The notes beneath the pieces are model-generated. The model was not told where the DNA came from and ran no database searches. It saw only the letters and a list, made by a program, of their open reading frames with translations. From Phycisphaeraceae bacterium (GTDB lineage: Bacteria > Planctomycetota > Phycisphaerae > Phycisphaerales > UBA1924), in NCBI GenBank assembly GCA_019636615.1, contig JAHBXF010000002.1, positions 870,001 to 934,000 on the forward strand: DNA of 64,000 nucleotides, written 5' to 3'. The translations under genes were made by a program, and so were the position numbers. Below, one piece after another: positions 62,352 to 64,000 of this stretch (position 1 is its first letter; each line of letters starts with the position of its first letter).

Positions 62352-63155
62352 ATGGCACCATCACACGACGCCCCCCCCACGCCCGAACACAACGCCGCGA
62401 TGCTTCAGGCATCCAAGGGTGAGCATCGCCCAGCCCGGCGCATCCTCCTGAAAATCAGCGGCGAATCCTTCTGCCGCGCCGGCGGGTTTGGCATCGACCC
62501 GGATGAACTCGCCGCCATCGCGCGGGAGATCGTCGAAGCCACCCGCGCCGGGGGCTCTCTGGCCATCGTCGTGGGCGGCGGGAACATCATCCGCGGGGCC
62601 GAACTCGCCACCCAGGGGCACATCCACCAGGCAACCGCCGACCATATGGGCATGCTGGGAACGGTGATCAACGGCCTCGCGCTGAAGGAAAAACTCCAAT
62701 CCCTCGGCCTTGAATGCCGGGTCATGAGCGCCATCGAGATCCGCGCCGTCGCCGAGCCCTTCATCCGCGGCAGAGCCCTGCGGCACATGGAAAAAGGCCG
62801 CGTGGTCATCCTTGTCGCGGGCACGGGAAACCCCTTCTTCACCACGGATACCTGCGCGGCCCTGCGCGCCACCGAACTGGGCTGCGATGTCCTGCTGAAG
62901 GCCACCAAGGTAGACGGCGTCTACTCCTCCGATCCCAAGAAAAACCCCGCCGCGACACGCTACGACCGCCTCTCCATCGCCGAAGCCATCGATAAACGCC
63001 TCAAGGTCATGGACATGACCGCCCTGGCGATGTGCGCAGAGAACAACATCCCGGTGATCGTCTTCGACTTCAAAAAGTCGGGCAACATCGCCAAGGTCGT
63101 GCGGGGCGAACACATCGGTACGCTCGTTCATCCTTCCGAACGTGTACCGTCCTGA
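62352..63155 (+). CDS. pyrH: Uridylate kinase (UMP kinase)
   Basis: PyrH phosphorylates UMP to UDP. The 267-residue amino-acid-kinase-fold protein has RILLKISGESF, IVVGGGNIIRG, HMGMLGTVINGLAL, VVILVAGTGNPFFTTDT, LLKATKVDGVYSSDPKK and the C-terminal VRGEHIGTLV. About 28 residues precede the normal first strand. It sits directly upstream of frr, a common bacterial order. Confidence 0.97.
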   Translation: MAPSHDAPPTPEHNAAMLQASKGEHRPARRILLKISGESFCRAGGFGIDPDELAAIAREIVEATRAGGSLAIVVGGGNIIRGAELATQGHIHQATADHMGMLGTVINGLALKEKLQSLGLECRVMSAIEIRAVAEPFIRGRALRHMEKGRVVILVAGTGNPFFTTDTCAALRATELGCDVLLKATKVDGVYSSDPKKNPAATRYDRLSIAEAIDKRLKVMDMTALAMCAENNIPVIVFDFKKSGNIAKVVRGEHIGTLVHPSERVPS

Positions 63156-63196
63156 CCCCTTTCGGGTTGCGGCTTTTCTTCGTGGCATCCACTTGC

Positions 63197-63202
63197 TACC
63201 AT
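63197..63202 (+). promoter_or_regulatory. Candidate extended -10 box upstream of frr
   Basis: TACCAT in the context TTGCTACCAT resembles the TTGCTATCCT element at 3852-3861. It is about 50 bases before the frr ATG, which has AAGGAA as its ribosome-binding site. Confidence 0.35.
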
Positions 63203-63252
63203 TTACCAAACACGCCGGGCCCCTACATAGGGCTCTGTAAGGAACCAATCCC

Positions 63253-63825
63253 ATGACCACCGACCCAGACACCATCCTTCTGCAGGCTGAAGAATCGATG
63301 GAAAAAGCCGTCGACTACCTCAAGCAGGAGTTGCGCGGCGTGCGGACCGGTCGCGCTTCCCCCGCGCTCGTCGAGTTCATCAAGGTTGAGTACTACGGCG
63401 CATCAACCGACCTCAAATCCATCGCGGCCATCAGCGTGCCCGAGTCAACGCAGTTGCTCATCAAGCCCTTTGATGCCAGCGCCGTTCCGGCCATCAAGAC
63501 CGCCATCGAAAAGTCCGGTCTTGGCATCAACCCCGTGGTCGAAGGCAAGCAGGTGAGGCTCATGCTGCCCGCCATGAGCCAGGAGCGGCGTCAGAAAGAC
63601 GCGGCCCGTGTCAAAAAGATGGGCGAAGAGTCAAAGGTCGTCATCCGCAACGCACGCCGAGATGCCAACAAGCACGCCGATGCACTGGGGAAGGGCCCGG
63701 GGTCGCACATCCCGGAAGACGAAGTGAAGACCCTCAAGGAAGAGATCCAGAAACTCACCGAGAAATACGAGGGTGAAGTCGACCGGCGCGTCGAGGAAAA
63801 GAGCAAGGAAATCCTCACCCTGTAA
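63253..63825 (+). CDS. frr: Ribosome recycling factor
   Basis: RRF splits post-termination ribosomes together with EF-G. The 190-residue protein has the family sequence LKQELRGVRTGRASPALVEF, VPESTQLLIKPFD, GLGINPVVEGKQVRLMLP and VVIRNARRDANKHA, and the C-terminal helix to KEILTL. AAGGAA precedes the ATG. Confidence 0.97.
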   Translation: MTTDPDTILLQAEESMEKAVDYLKQELRGVRTGRASPALVEFIKVEYYGASTDLKSIAAISVPESTQLLIKPFDASAVPAIKTAIEKSGLGINPVVEGKQVRLMLPAMSQERRQKDAARVKKMGEESKVVIRNARRDANKHADALGKGPGSHIPEDEVKTLKEEIQKLTEKYEGEVDRRVEEKSKEILTL

Positions 63826-63868
63826 CGCCGAAGATTCTCCTTCAAGCACACCCACTTCCGTCTCACAC

Positions 63869-63899
63869 AACAGCCGGCTAGAGTGCCGGCTGTTCTTCT
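63869..63899 (+). terminator. Terminator after frr
   Basis: AACAGCCGGC (63869-63878) pairs perfectly with GCCGGCTGTT (63885-63894) over a six-base TAGAGT loop, followed by CTTCT. It lies between frr and the convergent partial gene and could serve both. Confidence 0.7.
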
Positions 63900-63908
63900 A
63901 TGCTGGCC

Positions 63909-64000
63909 TTATCGCCAGATGATCGCCCGAGGCGACACCAGCATGATCCGCTCTTCACGCAGGTTCAGCAGCGCGCCGAGTTGGTCGCGAACCTGAGCCC
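63909..64000 (-). CDS. C-terminal end of a leftward gene, partial
   Basis: An open frame runs from the window edge to a TAA at 63911-63909. It encodes a C-terminus with VRDQLGALLNLREER and LVSPRAIIWR, which looks like genuine coding sequence by its regular hydrophobic pattern and codon use. The protein cannot be named from 29 residues. Its 5' part lies beyond the window. Confidence 0.45.
   Translation of the reverse strand, partial: AQVRDQLGALLNLREERIMLVSPRAIIWR

Noticed and set aside
63156-63185. Terminator between pyrH and frr
   Set aside because: Only a four-base ACCC/GGGT stem is possible and the T-rich stretch is about ten bases away, too weak to call.

Overview
The window is dense, GC-rich bacterial DNA and looks chromosomal. 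Gene content points to Planctomycetota, most likely Phycisphaerae. Supporting signs are a pilin-derived protein with an H...DG C-terminal motif, an ExbB/ExbD/VWA operon with giant helical-repeat proteins, a cysteine-less FmdB-like protein, a flgF-flgG-flgA-flgH set, and an eukaryotic-type kinase with a polytopic tail. This is a judgement from protein character, not from a search. I saw no rRNA, tRNA, CRISPR array, insertion sequence or prophage.

Layout. 1-6.2 kb: end of a POT peptide transporter, endonuclease IV, a TPR lipoprotein, QueF, a YhaM-like OB/HD nuclease, a LON-domain protein and a glycine-zipper lipoprotein. 6.2-9.4 kb: a leftward HEAT-like protein with a small membrane partner, and a divergent DUF2617-like gene. 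9.7-16.6 kb: ileS, a kinase/sigma54 regulator pair, truD. 16.5-21.9 kb: a manganese-type uptake locus with a DtxR/MntR regulator, binding protein, ATPase and two permeases that each carry a DtxR-like C-terminal domain. 21.9-32.2 kb: holB, yceI, membrane proteins, a thioredoxin-fold protein, trpC, a CPBP protease, a polyprenyl synthase, asparagine synthase. 32.3-37.0 kb: a Tat-type amidase lipoprotein and the leftward flagellar genes. 37-46.9 kb: a Ser/Thr kinase, an EEP-family phosphoesterase, a beta-CASP metallohydrolase, DUF1015, rpsO and pnp. 47-51.4 kb: two back-to-back ECF sigma modules. 51.4-62.3 kb: one long leftward operon of nine genes. 62.3-64 kb: pyrH, frr and the end of another leftward gene.

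How the genes work together. The manganese locus is self-contained, with sensor, operator and transporter. The ECF modules each pair a sigma factor with a single-span membrane protein by ATGA overlap. The nine-gene operon joins a proton-motive-force motor (ExbB, two ExbD) to a VWA protein whose membrane helix carries the S-x3-H signature of TonB, plus exported or membrane-anchored helical-repeat proteins. It is the best candidate here for an undescribed system.

Expression signals. Several genes have no Shine-Dalgarno sequence but show a TANNNT -10-like box 5-10 bases before the start codon, suggesting frequent leaderless transcription. Others carry good AGGAG-type sites. Four convincing hairpin terminators follow yceI, rpsO, pnp and frr. 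Limits: starts were chosen by eye, family assignments rest on motif recognition, and no alignment was run.
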